DNA of 64,000 nt, from assembly GCA_050296515.1 (NCBI GenBank), contig JBNKRJ010000105.1, positions 1-64,000 of the forward strand, read 5' to 3'. Below, piece after piece: positions 1-9,929 of the stretch. Source of the DNA: NBLH01 sp050296515 (GTDB lineage: Bacteria > Bacteroidota > Bacteroidia > Bacteroidales > NBLH01). The notes beneath the pieces were generated by a model. The model worked only from the letters and a program-made list of their open reading frames with translations, did no database searches and was not told the origin of the DNA. The position numbers were made by a program, and so were the translations under genes. The first letter of the stretch is position 1. Each line of letters opens with the position of its first letter.

Positions 1-253
1 CATTTATGAAGACGAAGGTGATAATTACAACTATGAAAAGGGACAGTACGCTGTAATACCTTTAAAATGGAACGAAAAAGAACAAAAACTGATTATAGGG
101 AAGCGCACCGGAGAGTTTAGCGGTATGCTGAAGGAACGCAAATTTAAGATCGTTTTTGTTTCTAAAGATCAAAAGGTTTCTTTATCTGATGACGTTAATG
201 GTGAAATAGTACAATATTCAGGTGAAGAAATTTCCTATTCATTAGATAAGTAA
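1..253 (+). CDS. GH31 family glycosidase, C-terminal end only
   Basis: This reading frame enters from outside the window (phase 2) and stops at 251-253, giving the last 83 residues. The sequence starts YEDEGDNYNYEKGQY and continues with short beta-strand-like stretches. This matches the C-terminal DUF5110 beta domain that closes Bacteroidota GH31 enzymes, where a Y-E-D-E-G-x-N-Y-x-Y-E-K-G motif is typical. Catalytic residues lie upstream and cannot be seen. With GH95, GH2, a second GH31 and GH3 following on the same strand, an alpha-xylosidase acting on xyloglucan oligosaccharides is the likely role. That role is inferred from context; the family call rests on the DUF5110 motif. Confidence 0.75.
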   Translation, partial: IYEDEGDNYNYEKGQYAVIPLKWNEKEQKLIIGKRTGEFSGMLKERKFKIVFVSKDQKVSLSDDVNGEIVQYSGEEISYSLDK

Positions 254-318
254 AAAAATACTGTTGGTTGACACAACCTTTAGGATTTTGGCGTTTGATA
301 AAAAACAGAAACATTTTA

Positions 319-2727
319 ATGAAAATAAAATACATAGTTGTTGTTTTGTTCATTTTCTTGATGAGTTGTGCTGGAAATGATGAAAAAAAACTTCCTGAAA
401 AAGGTTTTGTTAGCTGGTTGCCTGCATCTACGTGGGAAGAGGCACTTTTATCAGGAAATGGAACGCTTGGTGCAATGGTGATGGGATACCCTTTTGAAGA
501 AAAAATTATAGTAAACCATGCACTTCTTTATTTACCTAATGATGCCCCCCTTGTCCCTCCAGATATGGCAATCCATTTGGACGAAATCAGGAAATTGTCG
601 TTTGATGGTAAATGGGAGGAGGCGGCAAAACTGGGTGTAAAAATCTGGGAAGAGGCCGGGTACGGTCCAAAAAGATGGACAGATCCTTATGTTCCTGCTG
701 CTGATATAAGTATCTCTATGCCAGCCACTAATGTTGTCAGGTATCAACGAGGTGTTAATTTTAAAACAGCAGAAGCAATCGTTGACTGGACAGATGAAAA
801 TGGAGACTTTAGCCGAAAAACTTTTGTTTCAAGGGCAGATGGTGTCATTGTAACCCAAATTACCGGTTCGGGAGCAATTAATGCGATCATTGATTTTGGT
901 AAGCATCCGCATAGTTGGGAACAGAATGCCTTTGTCAATTCATTAATTAAAAAATCTGAAACAAAAATTCTTGAAGAAGGACTTTTACAGTATCACTGTG
1001 AATATGCTAAACCTCACAGTCATAGCCCAAAGGGATACAATGGATTGTTGAAAGTGAAAACAAAAGGAGGGAGTCTAAAAGGTGTGGGAAATAAAATATC
1101 TGTCAGTGAAGCTTCCGAGGTGATGATTATTACTTCAATTGAGCCATTTTATAAAGAGAGCATTCAAAGCCTGGATTCTTTGAGTAATAAAATTAATGCT
1201 ATAAATGCAGATTATAGCTACTTATTGGAAAGACAAAAACAAACACATGGAGAAATTTACAACCGAATGAGTTTGAATCTTTATCCTTCTGAAAAAGAAC
1301 AGAATATGACTTCAGAAATCCTGGCGCTTCATGCAAAAGAAAAAACTACTCCGGGAATTATTCAGCGACAATTTGAAGCAGCCAGATATAATATTTTGTG
1401 TGCAACAGGTATAAATCCACCAAATTTACAAGGTATCTGGAGTGGAACCTGGACACCTCCCTGGTCAGGCGATTTTACGCACGATGGCAATGTTCAGGTG
1501 GCTATTTCAAACCTCCTCAATGGAAATATGCAGGAGCTAATGTCCGCTTATTTTGATCACCATGAAAGGTTTTTGCCTGACTATCGAATCAATGCCAAAC
1601 AATTTTACGGTGCAAGAGGAATTCATGTACCTTCACACACCAGTACACATGGATTTAACAATCACTACGGTGAAAACTGGTGCCTTGAGTATTGGAATGG
1701 CGGAGCGGCCTGGACGGCTTCGTATTTTTACGATTATTTTCAATTCACACTCGATACCACATTCCTTAAAGAAAGAGCTTTTCCTTTTATGACGGAAGCG
1801 CTAGAGTTTTGGGAAGATTTTTTAGTGAAAGGTGAAGATGGTAAATACATTAGTGTTCCTTCTTATTCACCTGAAAACAACCCATTGGAACATCATTGGC
1901 AAAACTGCATTAATGCAACAATGGATATTGCATTGGTAAAAGAGTTAACAAATAACTGGATTGCAGCAGCTAAAATTTTGGGTATTGATACTACAGCGAT
2001 AAATGTAAAAAGAGAATTATTGAAATATCTGCCTGATTATGAGATTAGTAAAGATGGAGTACTAAAAGAGTGGATGTGGCCTGGTTTTACTGATAATCAG
2101 GCTCACAGACATGCCTCGCATTTATATGGGCTGTATGAAGTTCCGGATGCTTCTTTTTCAAATTCGGAAAAGCTAAGAAATGCAGCCATTAAAACCATCA
2201 ACGAAAGGATGAAAATAAGGAAAGAGCAACAAGGTGGTGAAATGGCTTTTGGAATGTGTCATTTGGGGTTTGCTTCAGTTAATTTGGGAGAAAGGGAAAC
2301 TGCAACTGAAATTGTGGAATACTTATCCCGGTTTTATTGGACAAATGGAATGGCTACAACTCATAACCCCGGTAATTTGCTTAATATGGATATCAGTGGA
2401 GGTTTTCCATCCTTGATTACCAGAATGTTAGTCAATAGTAGACCCGGACAAATAGATATTTTACCTGCATTACCCGAGAAATGGGAAAAAGGCGAGGCCA
2501 AAGGAATACGTTGCAGGGGAAATATTGAGGTGAACCAAATTATTTGGAACCCCGAAAAGGTTGTTTTTTCCTTTACTTCAGGAGCTGAACAATCTATTGG
2601 ATTAAAATTAGGACAAGGTTTAAAAGCCAAACAGGTTAAGATAAACAATGTTGTGTCGAAAGAGAAGAATAATTTGGTTATTGAAGTAAAAAAAGGAGTA
2701 TCAACTGAAGTTGAATTTGACTTATAG
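319..2727 (+). CDS. GH95 alpha-L-fucosidase / alpha-L-galactosidase lipoprotein
   Basis: The start at 319 is chosen because it opens a lipoprotein signal peptide (MKIKYIVV...LMSCAG, Cys in the lipobox); an in-frame ATG at 268 would bury it. The product has 802 residues, a usual GH95 length. The N-terminal beta domain begins with a WEEALLSGNGTLGAMVMG motif. The (alpha/alpha)6 barrel carries NLQGIWSGTWTPPW, a SYSPEN motif whose Glu519 matches the family's general acid, and HRHASHLYGLYEV. Family knowledge: GH95 inverts alpha-1,2-L-fucosides, and some members take alpha-L-galactosides. Here it would strip the terminal fucose (or L-galactose) of xyloglucan side chains at the cell surface or in the periplasm. 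Oddity: by eye the conserved Asn-x-Asn pair reads Asp-Gly-Asn. It lies 65 bases after GH31, probably in one operon. Confidence 0.85.
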   Translation: MKIKYIVVVLFIFLMSCAGNDEKKLPEKGFVSWLPASTWEEALLSGNGTLGAMVMGYPFEEKIIVNHALLYLPNDAPLVPPDMAIHLDEIRKLSFDGKWEEAAKLGVKIWEEAGYGPKRWTDPYVPAADISISMPATNVVRYQRGVNFKTAEAIVDWTDENGDFSRKTFVSRADGVIVTQITGSGAINAIIDFGKHPHSWEQNAFVNSLIKKSETKILEEGLLQYHCEYAKPHSHSPKGYNGLLKVKTKGGSLKGVGNKISVSEASEVMIITSIEPFYKESIQSLDSLSNKINAINADYSYLLERQKQTHGEIYNRMSLNLYPSEKEQNMTSEILALHAKEKTTPGIIQRQFEAARYNILCATGINPPNLQGIWSGTWTPPWSGDFTHDGNVQVAISNLLNGNMQELMSAYFDHHERFLPDYRINAKQFYGARGIHVPSHTSTHGFNNHYGENWCLEYWNGGAAWTASYFYDYFQFTLDTTFLKERAFPFMTEALEFWEDFLVKGEDGKYISVPSYSPENNPLEHHWQNCINATMDIALVKELTNNWIAAAKILGIDTTAINVKRELLKYLPDYEISKDGVLKEWMWPGFTDNQAHRHASHLYGLYEVPDASFSNSEKLRNAAIKTINERMKIRKEQQGGEMAFGMCHLGFASVNLGERETATEIVEYLSRFYWTNGMATTHNPGNLLNMDISGGFPSLITRMLVNSRPGQIDILPALPEKWEKGEAKGIRCRGNIEVNQIIWNPEKVVFSFTSGAEQSIGLKLGQGLKAKQVKINNVVSKEKNNLVIEVKKGVSTEVEFDL

Positions 2728-2888
2728 AATGAAAATGAGAGGCGATTGGCAAAAATCGTTTCATTTATTCTGTTAAAATAATCAATATAAATGCTAAAAA
2801 AGAGAGTGCTTTAAGTTGAAATTATTAAATTGTCTTCATAATTATTTAATTTATAAAAGCAGATAGATTATCGACAGCAAAACAGGAC

Positions 2889-5800
2889 ATGTATCATTCT
2901 AAATTTAACATAAGGTTTATTTTATTAGTAAGCATATTCTTTTATGCTACTGGTGTTTCAGCAAATAATGGTTCAAATTATTCATTTATAAGAGTTGATG
3001 CAGCAGATGGTTTGGTCAACAACCAGATAACCTGTATTTTTAAAGATTCAAGAGGCTTTATTTGGATTGGTACTTCAGCCGGTTTGAGCCGGTACGATGG
3101 AATCCATTTTGTAAACTACAAACACAACGATAAAGATTCTTCATCAATCATTGATAATTTTATTGAAAGTATACAGGAAGATAGAGATGGAAATATCTGG
3201 GTCAAGACCAGGTGGGAGTATACCCTTTTTGAATTCGACAAAGAAATATTTAACAATAATATTGCAAGTATCTTAAAGAAAATTGGGATTCAAGGTGTTG
3301 TAAGTCAGATTTTTATTGATAAAAAGAAAAATAATTGGTTTCTGTCTCAAGTGGATGGCCGACCGTACATTATGGATTCACTAACAAATCAGCTTACAGA
3401 TCCTTTTTCATCATCAAAAAATGGAAAGAAAAGGGTTCGAAGGATTTATCATTTTGGGAAGTCCTATTATTGTTTGTATGAAGATGCTGTGATTGAGCGT
3501 TTTAGTGATTCTAATTTTCGTCATGAGTCTGTTGATGATTATTTGAATCAGTTGTTTGGTAATGAAGGATTCCCCGGAAGTATCTTTGTTGACAAAGAAG
3601 GAGATATCTGGGCTTATGGGAATATTCAGGGGCTTTATCACTATCAAAGTTCCGGCAAAACCTGGAAACATTATACTACTGATTCGCCTACTCTTCGGCT
3701 TTCCAGTAATATTATCCAAAAGATCGCCCAGGATGATAAAGGCCTGATTTGGGTTGGAACAGATCATGGTGGAGTTGATATTGTAAACAAATTTTCGAAC
3801 CAGGTACAAACAATTTACCATCAGAAACAAAATGATAAGAGCATACCGCAAAATTCAATTACGGATGTTTTTATTGACAATAATAATATAGTTTGGATTG
3901 GAACATATAAACAAGGAATTTGTTATTATCATGAGAGTATTCATAAATTTCTTCATTATCACTCCATAAATAATGATAAAAGCAGCCTTCCTTATAATGA
4001 TGTTAACTGTTTTGTTGAGGACAAAAAAGGAAACCTCTGGATAGGAACAAATGGAGGGGGACTTATTTATTTTGACAGAACAAACAGGCAATATAAGGTA
4101 TATAAACAACAAGCTGAAAATCTGAATGGGTTAAGCAGTGATGTTATTGTCAGTTTGTTTCTTGATAAAGATGGATTACTATGGATTGGGACTTATGCCG
4201 GGGGATTAAGTACTTATAACGGGAAAATTTTTGTCAATTACAGGGCTTCAAAACAATCAGGTTTAACAAGCGATAATATCTGGACAATAACTCAGGATAG
4301 CAAAAACCGAATTTGGGTGGGTACACTGGGTGGAGGAATTGTTTTATTTGATAAGCAGGAAGGAAAATTCCAGCCCGTTCCAACCAAAAGTGAAATTACT
4401 TTGCCAGAACCATTTGTCTCACAGATTTTTAGAATGCGAAACGGCAACATGTTTATAGGAACCAGTGATGGAATTATTTTTTATGATATAAATGAAAGCA
4501 GGTACAGATATCACCCTCGTAAAGCAAGTAGCAGACAGATAGAAATAAGTAATAACAATGTAAATGCTGTTTTTGAAGATTCAAGGGGCCTGCTTTGGAT
4601 TGCGACAAGAGAAGGGCTTACTATGATAGATCCTAATTCGGATTATAAAAAGATATTTAGAACCGAAGATGGCCTGCCGCGAGACATCATTAACTGCATT
4701 TTAGAGGACGAGTACCAATCAATATGGATAAGTAAATCGAGTGGGTTAAGCCAAATTGTTGTTGCTCCTTTAAAACCTGGTGGTGAATATGAATTCTCAG
4801 TATTTCATTATACCGAAGCTGATGGGCTTCAGGGACAGGAGTTTAATGTAAATGCTTGTTGTAAAACAAAGAATGGAGAGTTAATATTTGGTGGACCTAA
4901 TGGTTTCAACTTGTTCCAAACTCAGAATATAAAATACAATAAGTACTTGCCTAAGGTTGTTTTTACTGATTTCCAAATATTTAATAAGTCGGTAAAAGCT
5001 GGCAAACCTTTCGAAAATCGAACAGTATTAACAAAATCAATTGTTTCGACTAATAAGATTGTACTTAATCATTCGATGAATGTATTTTCAATTGAATTTG
5101 CTGCCTTAAACTTTTTTGTACCTGAAAAAGTGAAGTACAAATATATGTTACAGGGATTTGATAAAGACTGGGTTAACTCAAATGGAGGAGAACCAAAGGC
5201 AGTTTATACTAATTTAAATCCAGGAACTTATGTTTTTAAAGTAAAGGCTTGTAATAACGATGGAGTGTGGGATGATGCATATTCGCAGCTTCGTATTACC
5301 ATACTGCCTCCTTTTTATGCTTCCCCAGTAGCATACCTTATCTACCTGGTAATTATTGTTGGGCTTGTTATTTATTTCAGGTATGCTATGTTGAAAAAAA
5401 CTAGACTGAAATTCGAAATTGAGCAGGAAAGAATTCTGGCAAAGAGGAATCATGAGCTGGATGAGATGAAGCTCAAATTTTTAACCAACGTAAGCCATGA
5501 ATTCAGAACTCCTCTTACATTGATTCTGACACCTATTGAAAAACTGAGAAAAAAAGAAACAGAATCGACAAAAATGAAACTGTTGGAAACAGTCGAAAGA
5601 AACGCCAATAATCTTCTTGAACTGGTCAATCAATTACTTGATTTTAGAAAGCTTGATTTGCATGGCTTAAAGTATAATCCGGCATATGGCGATATTGTTT
5701 CGTTTCTGAAAGATGTTTGTGAAAACTTTAAAGAAAGTTTTGAAAAGAAAAGTGTTGAATTGATATTTAAAAGCAAACTTGATGAATTTTATTTCATGTT

Positions 5801-7028
5801 CGACAGGAATAAGCTTCAGAAGGTGATGATGAACCTGGTTTCAAACGCTTTAAAATTTACCAATCAGGGCGGAAAAGTAAGGGTGCTTGTAAAAAGTGAA
5901 ATATTTGGCGATGCTGAGAATATCATTATTAAAGTAAAAGATACTGGTATTGGAATTTCAGACGAGGAAAAGGATAAGATTTTTGAACGCTTTTATCAAT
6001 CAAAAAACAACATTTCTCTGGGTGTTTCAGGTAGTGGTATTGGATTGAACCTGGCAAAGGAAATGGTTATTTTGCATGGTGGTGCAATACATGTTGAAAG
6101 TGAGCTTGGAAAGGGAGCTGAGTTTATTGTAACATTGCCAACAAAGTTTAAAGAAAAACTGGAGAATGTTGAAGAGGAAGATCAAAAGTTGACTAATGAG
6201 GACGCACAGAAACTAATATTAGTAGAACCAAAGAACGAGGAAAAGCCTGTAATACTGCTTATTGAAGACAATTTTGATTTCAGGAATTTTATGAAAGAGT
6301 CTCTGGATGAGAATTATATTGTTCATGAAGCGAAGGATGGAATAGAAGGATTTGACATGGTTCATAAAATCATCCCCGATTTGATCATCAGTGATGTAAT
6401 GATGCCAAGGATGGATGGTCTTGAATTATGCAGAAAATTAAAAGGAGATATCCGTTCTTCGCACATTCCGCTAATTCTTTTGACCGCTCGAACTGCAGAC
6501 GAAGACAAAATTAAAGGACTGGAAATAGGTGCAGATGATTATATTACCAAGCCATTTAATATGGATCTGCTTTTGTTGAGAATTCAAAATGCGATGGACA
6601 GGCGCAAAAAAATTCAACAACAGTTTCAAAAGAATGTTTCCATTGAGACTTCCGAAGTTGAAGTTCCTTCGATGGAGGAAAAGCTGATAAAAAAAGCAGT
6701 AGCCTTTGTTGAGAAGAATATTGATGAACCCAAATTCTCAGTCGAAGATTTAAGTGCTGAATTGGGTATGAGCCGAGTATATCTGTATAAAAAGCTACTT
6801 GCTATAACAGGGAAAACACCAGTAGAGTTTATTCGAATAATTAGATTAAAACGGGGAGCACAATTACTTGAAAAAAGTAAAATGAATGTTGCTGAAGTTG
6901 CTTATGCAGTAGGGTTTAACAGTCCCCGGTATTTTAGCAAATATTTTAAAGACGAGTATGGAGTATTGCCCAAAGCTTATATGAAAATGTATGGTCGTCA
7001 AACAGACGATAGAATTGATATTACATAG
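2889..7028 (+). CDS. Hybrid two-component system sensor/regulator (HTCS)
   Basis: This 1379-residue protein fuses all parts of a two-component system. A signal peptide (residues 1-25) is followed by about 14 Reg_prop propeller repeats with W-I-G-T motifs, a Y_Y_Y domain near 705-800 and a transmembrane helix near 815-837. The cytoplasmic part has a HisKA domain with phospho-acceptor His870 in NVSHEFRTPL, an HATPase domain with D-T-G-I-G-I and G-S-G-I-G-L boxes, a receiver with Asp1169 in LIISDVMMPRMDG, and a C-terminal AraC-type helix-turn-helix. Family knowledge: the periplasmic propeller binds a specific oligosaccharide and the protein activates the adjacent PUL. Position between GH95 and GH2 points to xyloglucan oligosaccharides as signal (inference). 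No key residue appears to be missing. Confidence 0.95.
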   Translation: MYHSKFNIRFILLVSIFFYATGVSANNGSNYSFIRVDAADGLVNNQITCIFKDSRGFIWIGTSAGLSRYDGIHFVNYKHNDKDSSSIIDNFIESIQEDRDGNIWVKTRWEYTLFEFDKEIFNNNIASILKKIGIQGVVSQIFIDKKKNNWFLSQVDGRPYIMDSLTNQLTDPFSSSKNGKKRVRRIYHFGKSYYCLYEDAVIERFSDSNFRHESVDDYLNQLFGNEGFPGSIFVDKEGDIWAYGNIQGLYHYQSSGKTWKHYTTDSPTLRLSSNIIQKIAQDDKGLIWVGTDHGGVDIVNKFSNQVQTIYHQKQNDKSIPQNSITDVFIDNNNIVWIGTYKQGICYYHESIHKFLHYHSINNDKSSLPYNDVNCFVEDKKGNLWIGTNGGGLIYFDRTNRQYKVYKQQAENLNGLSSDVIVSLFLDKDGLLWIGTYAGGLSTYNGKIFVNYRASKQSGLTSDNIWTITQDSKNRIWVGTLGGGIVLFDKQEGKFQPVPTKSEITLPEPFVSQIFRMRNGNMFIGTSDGIIFYDINESRYRYHPRKASSRQIEISNNNVNAVFEDSRGLLWIATREGLTMIDPNSDYKKIFRTEDGLPRDIINCILEDEYQSIWISKSSGLSQIVVAPLKPGGEYEFSVFHYTEADGLQGQEFNVNACCKTKNGELIFGGPNGFNLFQTQNIKYNKYLPKVVFTDFQIFNKSVKAGKPFENRTVLTKSIVSTNKIVLNHSMNVFSIEFAALNFFVPEKVKYKYMLQGFDKDWVNSNGGEPKAVYTNLNPGTYVFKVKACNNDGVWDDAYSQLRITILPPFYASPVAYLIYLVIIVGLVIYFRYAMLKKTRLKFEIEQERILAKRNHELDEMKLKFLTNVSHEFRTPLTLILTPIEKLRKKETESTKMKLLETVERNANNLLELVNQLLDFRKLDLHGLKYNPAYGDIVSFLKDVCENFKESFEKKSVELIFKSKLDEFYFMFDRNKLQKVMMNLVSNALKFTNQGGKVRVLVKSEIFGDAENIIIKVKDTGIGISDEEKDKIFERFYQSKNNISLGVSGSGIGLNLAKEMVILHGGAIHVESELGKGAEFIVTLPTKFKEKLENVEEEDQKLTNEDAQKLILVEPKNEEKPVILLIEDNFDFRNFMKESLDENYIVHEAKDGIEGFDMVHKIIPDLIISDVMMPRMDGLELCRKLKGDIRSSHIPLILLTARTADEDKIKGLEIGADDYITKPFNMDLLLLRIQNAMDRRKKIQQQFQKNVSIETSEVEVPSMEEKLIKKAVAFVEKNIDEPKFSVEDLSAELGMSRVYLYKKLLAITGKTPVEFIRIIRLKRGAQLLEKSKMNVAEVAYAVGFNSPRYFSKYFKDEYGVLPKAYMKMYGRQTDDRIDIT

Positions 7029-7082
7029 AGTTTAAATCACAAGAAAAAAGTAACCAAAATCTATTCATAAAATACTTAAGAA

Positions 7083-9911
7083 ATGAAACATATTATTACC
7101 ATTCTGCTGCTGGTGGTAGCAGTTCATTTTATGTCTGCACAGGAAAAATCCCGGGAAAAAACTTTATTTGATTTTAACTGGAGGTTTGCTTATGGTCATC
7201 CATATGATGCAGAACAAGACTATTCCCACGGAACGGCTTATTTTTCTTACATTACCAAAACAGGAAATGGCGATGGTCCTGCAGCGTTTGATTTTGACGA
7301 TCGTTCATGGCGTACATTGGACCTTCCTCATGATTGGGCTGTAGAACAGGGTTTTTCTGGTGATGCAAGCCACAGTCACGGGTATAAAACAGTAGGCCGT
7401 AAATTTCCTGAGACCAGTGTGGGATGGTATCGAAAAACATTCGAGATACCTGCTTCTGACAAGGGAAAGCGTATTTCTATTCAATTTGATGGAATTCATC
7501 GTGATTCAAGGGTATGGATAAATGGCTTCTACCTGGGCAATGAATCCAGTGGATATTACGATATCAATTATGATTTGACACCTTACTTAAATTATGGTGG
7601 GCAAAATGTTATAGCAGTGCGGGTTGATGTTACTCTGGAAGAAGGCTGGTTCTACGAAGGTGCGGGGATTTACCGCCATGTTTGGTTAACCAAAACGAAT
7701 CCTCTGCACGTAGCCTGCAATGGCACTTTTGTAAAATCAGAAGTGAAAGATAATTATGCTCTCTTAACAATTGAAACAGAGATTGGTAACGATTTTTATT
7801 CCGGTAAAAGTTTTAAGCTGGTTCACCATGTTATTGATCCTAAAGGGGATAAGGTAGCATCAAATACTGATGAGAGTTATTCAGTGAATGCTTATTCTTC
7901 GTTATTTGTTCACTCAAAAGTAGAAGTTAAAAATCCAATGCTCTGGTCGCTTGAATCCCCTAACCTTTATAAGCTTGAAACACAGTTAATAAACAATGGA
8001 AAGGTGGTGGATGAGTATGAAACGACCTTTGGTATTCGCACCATTAAATTTGATCCTGACAAGGGATTTTTCTTAAACGGTGAGCATGTTAAAATAAAAG
8101 GAACCTGCAACCACCAGGATCATGCAGGAGTTGGGACAGCTATCCCGGATGCTTTGCAGGAATATAGAATACTTCGCTTAAAAAGCATGGGAAGTAATGG
8201 ATACAGGACAGCCCATAATCCGCCAACGCCAGAACTACTGGATGCCTGCGATAAATTAGGCATGTTGGTAATGGATGAAAACCGCTTGTTATCAACCGCA
8301 CCTGGTGCAATGGACAGGCTTGCCCGCATGATTAAGCGTGATCGCAATCATCCTTGCGTTGTAGTTTGGAGTTTGGGGAATGAAGAGTGGTCTGTAGAAG
8401 GAAATGAAAAAGGATCGCTGATTAGCAATGAATTACAGGCATTTGCCAAAAAACTTGATAATACCCGTCCGTATACCCTGGCTGAAAGTGGTGGCTGGGG
8501 GCATGGTGATGTTGGCCTTGATATGATTGGCTTTAATTACCTGAAGCATGGAAACGCAAATGAACATCACAAACGTTTCCCTCAACAATTGTGCATAGGT
8601 AGTGAAGAAAGCAATACACAAGGAACCAGAGGTATTTATTTTGATGATATTGAAAACGGGCGCATGGCTTATGTTGATCGTAGTCCGGGTGGTACTCGTA
8701 TCGAATACGGATGGAACTTTTATGATGAACATCCTTACCTTTCAGGCTTGTTCATTTGGACAGGTTTCGATTATCGTGGGGAGCCCAATCCATTAGTCTT
8801 TCCTGCGGTATCCTCACAATTTGGAATTTTGGATATGTGTGGATTTCCTAAAGAACCTTACTATTATTTGCGCTCATGGTGGAGAGCCGAAGATTTCATC
8901 AAAATTACCCCCCATTGGAATTGGCAGGGGAAGGAAGGCGACACCATTCAGGTTCGTGTTAACAGCAATTGCGAAGAGGTAGAATTATACCTGAATAAAA
9001 AACTTCTTGGAAGGCAGTTGATGAAAAGAAATGGCCTTCTGAACTGGTTTGTGCCTTATAAATCAGGTAGTTTGGTGGCCAAAGGATACAAAAAAGGAAA
9101 GCTGGTTATTGAAGATAAAATTGAAACTACCGGGGAACCTCTGGCAATTAAATTAGAGGCAGATCGAAATAAAATTATGGCAAACAAGGATGATGTTTCA
9201 GTCATTACTGTAAGTGTAATTGATGGAAAGGGGCGTGAAGTTCCTGTTGCCAGCAATGAAATTTCATTTGAAATTGAAGGGCCTGCAAAAATTATTGGTG
9301 TAGGCAATGGCGATCCTGCAAGTCACGAGCCGGATGTATTTATTGCCAAAGTAGAACAATTACTCTTGGGAAATGGGAAAATAGCTGTAGTGAATGAGGA
9401 TGATAGTCAGTCAATTATGCCGGATTTTAATGACGCTTCGTGGCCAGTTTATGTTAAAACTCAGGAACAGATGATTTATCCTCCTGAAAAAACAGTTGTT
9501 GCCCGAATTGAATTTGACATGCCTGAATTTAAAAATGAAACACAGGTTACTTTATTCGCAAAAAGCCTGGCAATTGACCAAAGCATTTATTTAAATGGAA
9601 AGTTGATTGCTGCAAATATAAAACGCGATACACTGGAACAGGTATTCATATTGGATCATCAACTTCTTAAACCAGGTAAAAATGTTTTGGCCTACAAAGG
9701 GAAAGCACTATACAAACGCACCGAATGGGAGGACTTAAATACAAATCCCGGATTAATTCAAATAAAAACTCCTGCAGAACAATGGAAAAGAAAACTATTT
9801 AATGGATTGGCACAAGTAATTGTCCAATCTAAAAGTTCGTCCGGAGAAATAGTTTTAAAGGCTTCTTCGCCCGGGCTGAAAGATGCGGCGATAAAAATCA
9901 TTTCAAAATAA
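7083..9911 (+). CDS. GH2 beta-galactosidase, secreted
   Basis: A 942-residue protein with a Sec signal peptide (MKHIITILLLVVAVHFMSAQ). The N-terminal sugar-binding jelly roll contains LDLPHDWAVEQGF and VGWYRKTFEIP, followed by the Ig-like domain and the TIM barrel with the conserved NHQDHAG region. Acid/base Glu434 sits in WSLGNEEW and the nucleophile Glu508 in CIGSEES, so the active site is intact. DUF4982-like and further beta domains follow; the last ~200 residues hold an extra jelly-roll-like segment (FNDASWPVYVK). GH2 covers beta-galactosidases, beta-mannosidases and glucuronidases; the xyloglucan setting favours removal of galactose from side chains (inference). It starts 54 bases after the HTCS and 18 bases precede the GH43 pseudogene, so the genes were probably one operon. 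Confidence 0.88.
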   Translation: MKHIITILLLVVAVHFMSAQEKSREKTLFDFNWRFAYGHPYDAEQDYSHGTAYFSYITKTGNGDGPAAFDFDDRSWRTLDLPHDWAVEQGFSGDASHSHGYKTVGRKFPETSVGWYRKTFEIPASDKGKRISIQFDGIHRDSRVWINGFYLGNESSGYYDINYDLTPYLNYGGQNVIAVRVDVTLEEGWFYEGAGIYRHVWLTKTNPLHVACNGTFVKSEVKDNYALLTIETEIGNDFYSGKSFKLVHHVIDPKGDKVASNTDESYSVNAYSSLFVHSKVEVKNPMLWSLESPNLYKLETQLINNGKVVDEYETTFGIRTIKFDPDKGFFLNGEHVKIKGTCNHQDHAGVGTAIPDALQEYRILRLKSMGSNGYRTAHNPPTPELLDACDKLGMLVMDENRLLSTAPGAMDRLARMIKRDRNHPCVVVWSLGNEEWSVEGNEKGSLISNELQAFAKKLDNTRPYTLAESGGWGHGDVGLDMIGFNYLKHGNANEHHKRFPQQLCIGSEESNTQGTRGIYFDDIENGRMAYVDRSPGGTRIEYGWNFYDEHPYLSGLFIWTGFDYRGEPNPLVFPAVSSQFGILDMCGFPKEPYYYLRSWWRAEDFIKITPHWNWQGKEGDTIQVRVNSNCEEVELYLNKKLLGRQLMKRNGLLNWFVPYKSGSLVAKGYKKGKLVIEDKIETTGEPLAIKLEADRNKIMANKDDVSVITVSVIDGKGREVPVASNEISFEIEGPAKIIGVGNGDPASHEPDVFIAKVEQLLLGNGKIAVVNEDDSQSIMPDFNDASWPVYVKTQEQMIYPPEKTVVARIEFDMPEFKNETQVTLFAKSLAIDQSIYLNGKLIAANIKRDTLEQVFILDHQLLKPGKNVLAYKGKALYKRTEWEDLNTNPGLIQIKTPAEQWKRKLFNGLAQVIVQSKSSSGEIVLKASSPGLKDAAIKIISK

Positions 9912-9929
9912 CTCTAAAAAAACAAATCC

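Noticed and set aside
3414..3851. 145-codon minus-strand ORF inside the first HTCS
   Set aside because: Shadow of the propeller-coding region; the opposite strand has a complete, well-conserved domain set.
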